DNA from: Glebionis coronaria
Lineage: Eukaryota > Streptophyta > Magnoliopsida > Asterales > Asteraceae
Assembly (NCBI GenBank): GCA_025667525.1
Contig: CM046877.1
Span: 622,440,262 to 622,504,261, forward strand
Direction: 5' to 3'
DNA length: 64,000 bases
Position 1 is the stretch's first letter, and each line of letters opens with the position of its first letter. Positions 62,105 to 64,000 of the stretch are shown here, one piece after another. Below the pieces are notes generated by a model. That model saw nothing but the letters and a program-made list of their open reading frames with translations. It had not been told where the DNA came from and did not search any database. A program made the position numbers and the translations under genes.

Positions 62105-62310
62105 TAAATAACCATCACCAAATGGCTTAGTGGTAAGGTCCTTGACTTTGAAACAAACAGTCAAGGGTTCAAACCTCACTAGATGTGTATATTTGGGGTT
62201 GGTTGGCCACGGAGGTTCACCTGCGATGACTCCGGGCTATCAAAAAAGGTAGTCGCCCTGGGATTAGTCGGCTCGCAATGTCGAGTCAGAAACCAGTTAT
62301 TACCAAAAAA
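62105..62310 (+). mobile_element. tRNA-derived SINE
   Basis: The head has a pol III A box (GGCTTAGTGGTAAGG) and a B box (GGGTTCAAACCTC) about 35 bp apart, followed by a unique body (GGTAGTCGCCCTGGGATTAG, TCGGCTCGCAATGTCGAGTC) and a TTACCAAAAAAG-type tail repeated twice. The body recurs without the head at 62765-62815. Confidence 0.75.
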
Positions 62311-62336
62311 GTATTACCAAAAAAGTTGTAAACCTA

Positions 62337-62554
62337 GGGCCTGTTTGTTTTGGCTTGTATAACGTAAGCTTATTTCGGCTTATATATAAGCCTCAATTTT
62401 GTGGCTTATTTGGAGACTTATGGGCTTATATAAGTTTATTATATCATGATAAACTTAAATAAGCCCCTAAGTCTCCAAATAAGCCACAAAATTGTGGCTT
62501 ATGTTATATAAACCGAGATAAGCTTACGTTATATAAGCCAAAACAAACAGGCCC
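62337..62554. mobile_element. Hairpin MITE, GGGCCTGTTTG ends (218 bp)
   Basis: GGGCCTGTTTGTTTTGGCTT at the left is inverted at the right as AAGCCAAAACAAACAGGCCC. The trinucleotide CTA is on both sides (62334-62336, 62555-62557). Nearly the whole element folds back (TTTGTGGCTTATTTGGAGAC and its inverse). Confidence 0.93.
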
Positions 62555-62759
62555 CTAATATTATCACACTTATCTGAATATTTAAGTGTAAAAGCTGTAA
62601 ATTAATGGTAAACCTAGATGTTAACGGTAAAAGCTCTAGATTTCTCTAACCTATAGATAACTTAACCGTAACAGCTGTAAATTAACCGTAAAATTAAACA
62701 TTAACAGTAAAAGCTGAAATCTAACGGCAAACTTGACGCTAACCCTAAATGTTAACGCC

Positions 62760-62815
62760 AAAAGGTAGTCGCCCTGGGATTAGTCGGCTCGCAATGTCGA
62801 GTCGGAAACCTAGGT
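62760..62815 (+). mobile_element. 5'-truncated SINE fragment
   Basis: AAAAGGTAGTCGCCCTGGGA, TTAGTCGGCTCGCAATGTCG, AGTCGGAAACC matches the body of the SINE at 62105-62310 with one or two changes. The tRNA-like head is absent. Confidence 0.85.
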
Positions 62816-63212
62816 AGCAACAAAAATGCTGTAATCTAACAGCAAACTTAACTAGTAAACCTTATATTATCACACTAACCTAATATTGACGGTAAAAGCT
62901 GTAAATTAATGGTAAAAACCTAGAATGTTGACCGTAAAAGCTGTAAATCAACGCTAAAACTTACACTTGTTTCTAGATTTCTCTAACCTATAGATAACTT
63001 AACCCGTAAAAACTGTAAATTAACCGTAAAACTAAACATTAACAGTAAAAGATGCAATCTAACGACAAACTTAAAGATAAAGGTAATATTATCCCACTAA
63101 CCAAATATTTAACGGAAAAAACTTTAAATCAATCGTAAACCTTACACTTGTTTCAAGATTTCACTAACCTGTAAATAATTTAACCGTAAAAACTGTAAAT
63201 TAACCTTAATAC

Positions 63213-63599
63213 CAATGTTGCAAAAAAAAAAAGTTCTACAAAGCCGATTAATCACCGCTGAACCGCTACAAGGCCCTCAACCTTGCCGATTAATGAAAAG
63301 GCGAGTAACGGCGGTCAACTGTGGTCAACGACGTTCAAGGGATGTTAAAATTGCCGAAAACTTGCAAATGTTGTCGAAAATACCGAAAACTGACTGTAAA
63401 CTTGTGTTTATCACTTATATTAACTATTTATATGTATGATAAGTTGTATTTTAAGAATAATATAGCCGAAAGTACCTAAAACTCGTTAGAAATACCAAAA
63501 ATTTGTTAAAATGTCAATCCGATTAATCCCGCCTAGAACGATTACAAGTTACAAGGTGGTCGACCGGCCGGCTAGCGGTTCACGATTTTTGCAACCTTG
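63213..63599. mobile_element. hAT-type MITE (387 bp)
   Basis: Inverted ends CAATGTTGCAAAAA and CAAGGTTGCAAAAA (right end read inverted) are flanked by an exact 8-bp duplication, CTTAATAC, at 63205-63212 and 63600-63607. The subterminal parts carry CCGATTAATC words in both orientations. The open frame at 63215-63439 starts inside the left end and is not a gene. Confidence 0.94.
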
Positions 63600-64000
63600 C
63601 TTAATACGTACTAAAAATTAACAGTAAAAGCTTAACGCGAATCCTAAATGTTAACAGAAAAAGGTGTAATATAACGGGAAACTTAAAGGTAAAACTAATA
63701 ATATTTAACGGTAAAAGATGTAAATCAAAGGGTAAAACTTACAGTTATATGATCGGAAAACTGTAAATCAACGGTAAAATAAAGAATTAACTTATAGTTT
63801 TATGATCGGAAAACGCAGATCTAAAGGTGAAACTTACAGTTGATAAGAATTGAAGGAATGATCTTAATGAAGAGATTGGAAAGAATAACAATTGGGTTTG
63901 GATTTAGATATTTTTATTCCCCTTTATTTATTTATTTATTTGGGTTTTATTCAACGCGTTTGTTTTTGTTTTATCTGATTAGTCCTCAAGGTTGTTGTAT

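Larger units (their letters stand above)
60860..63860. repeat. Degenerate AACGGTAAAAGCTGTAAAT-type repeat region
   Basis: Over about 3 kb the words (T)TAACGGTAAA, AAAAGCTGTAAAT(T/C)AA and AACTAAA(T/C)(A/G)TTAAC recur dozens of times with irregular spacing, interrupted by MITE, SINE and LTR-like pieces. It may be an expanded repeat in the CHMP1 upstream region or in an intron of its 5' UTR; no splice sites were established. The last 150 bp of the window (63850-64000) are T-rich with no feature. Confidence 0.75.

Noticed and set aside
62105..62180. Possible functional tRNA gene (A and B boxes present)
   Set aside because: No cloverleaf acceptor stem was found, and a conserved non-tRNA body follows and recurs at 62760, so it is a SINE.

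Overview
The window is nuclear DNA from a flowering plant, probably a eudicot. It is AT-rich and gene-poor, shows spliced plant-type genes, a Stowaway MITE, hAT, PIF/Harbinger, Mutator, CACTA, Helitron, LINE and SINE sequences, and repeated duplications. Asteraceae is a guess, based on the kind of Myb-like Harbinger ORF and the repeat style; nothing here proves it. There are no operons, CRISPR arrays or prophage-like features.

Only three reading frames look intact. They are a 154-aa GRF zinc-finger protein (2650-3114, +), a 460-aa Myb/SANT-like protein inside a PIF/Harbinger element (40101-41483, -), and the 203-aa ESCRT-III subunit CHMP1 (60217-60828, -), the one clear housekeeping gene. Broken genes are an F-box gene (about 28009-30918, +), a DHHC protein S-acyltransferase gene (about 33070-36782, +), a FAR1-like SWIM fragment (11871-12098, -), two Harbinger Myb-like fragments (27219-27553 and 54624-55015, -) and a LINE tail (53851-54287, +). 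Two sets of unrecognised exon-like pieces lie at 31859-32175 (copied near 38970-39290) and 43669-44116.

Layout: 1-2465 is a 33-bp minisatellite with a 792-bp higher-order period. 2466-3915 holds the GRF gene and a CACTA-type MITE built around a repeated palindrome. 3916-9300 is tandem repeats and MITEs. 9500-13195 is a Mutator-like element with long inverted repeats and arrays of an 18-bp palindrome. 14060-23700 is AT-rich sequence dominated by large foldback (inverted-repeat) units. 23702-26211 is a 2.2-kb element inserted in a (TA)n tract. 26212-36782 holds the Harbinger remnant, the F-box pseudogene split by a 1.77-kb hairpin element, a CACTA-bearing duplicated block and the DHHC pseudogene with a second hairpin element in an intron. 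37000-42750 has Helitron-type ends, the second copy of the CACTA-bearing block and the Harbinger element with the intact ORF. 43000-45650 holds exon-like pieces and a 21-bp repeat array. 45780-55880 is a second, diverged copy of 19300-27960. 55876-58076 is another inverted 20-bp array. 58077-60216 is duplicated non-coding DNA downstream of CHMP1. 60217-64000 is CHMP1 and its upstream repeat-rich region.

The unifying theme is segmental duplication plus nested insertion. Because copies of the same blocks occur with and without insertions, the window holds its own empty sites, so several insertions can be ordered in time (TA-tract element, LINE, hAT MITE, CACTA, possibly a Helitron). All calls were made by eye. 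Copy boundaries and ends without a stated target-site duplication are approximate.
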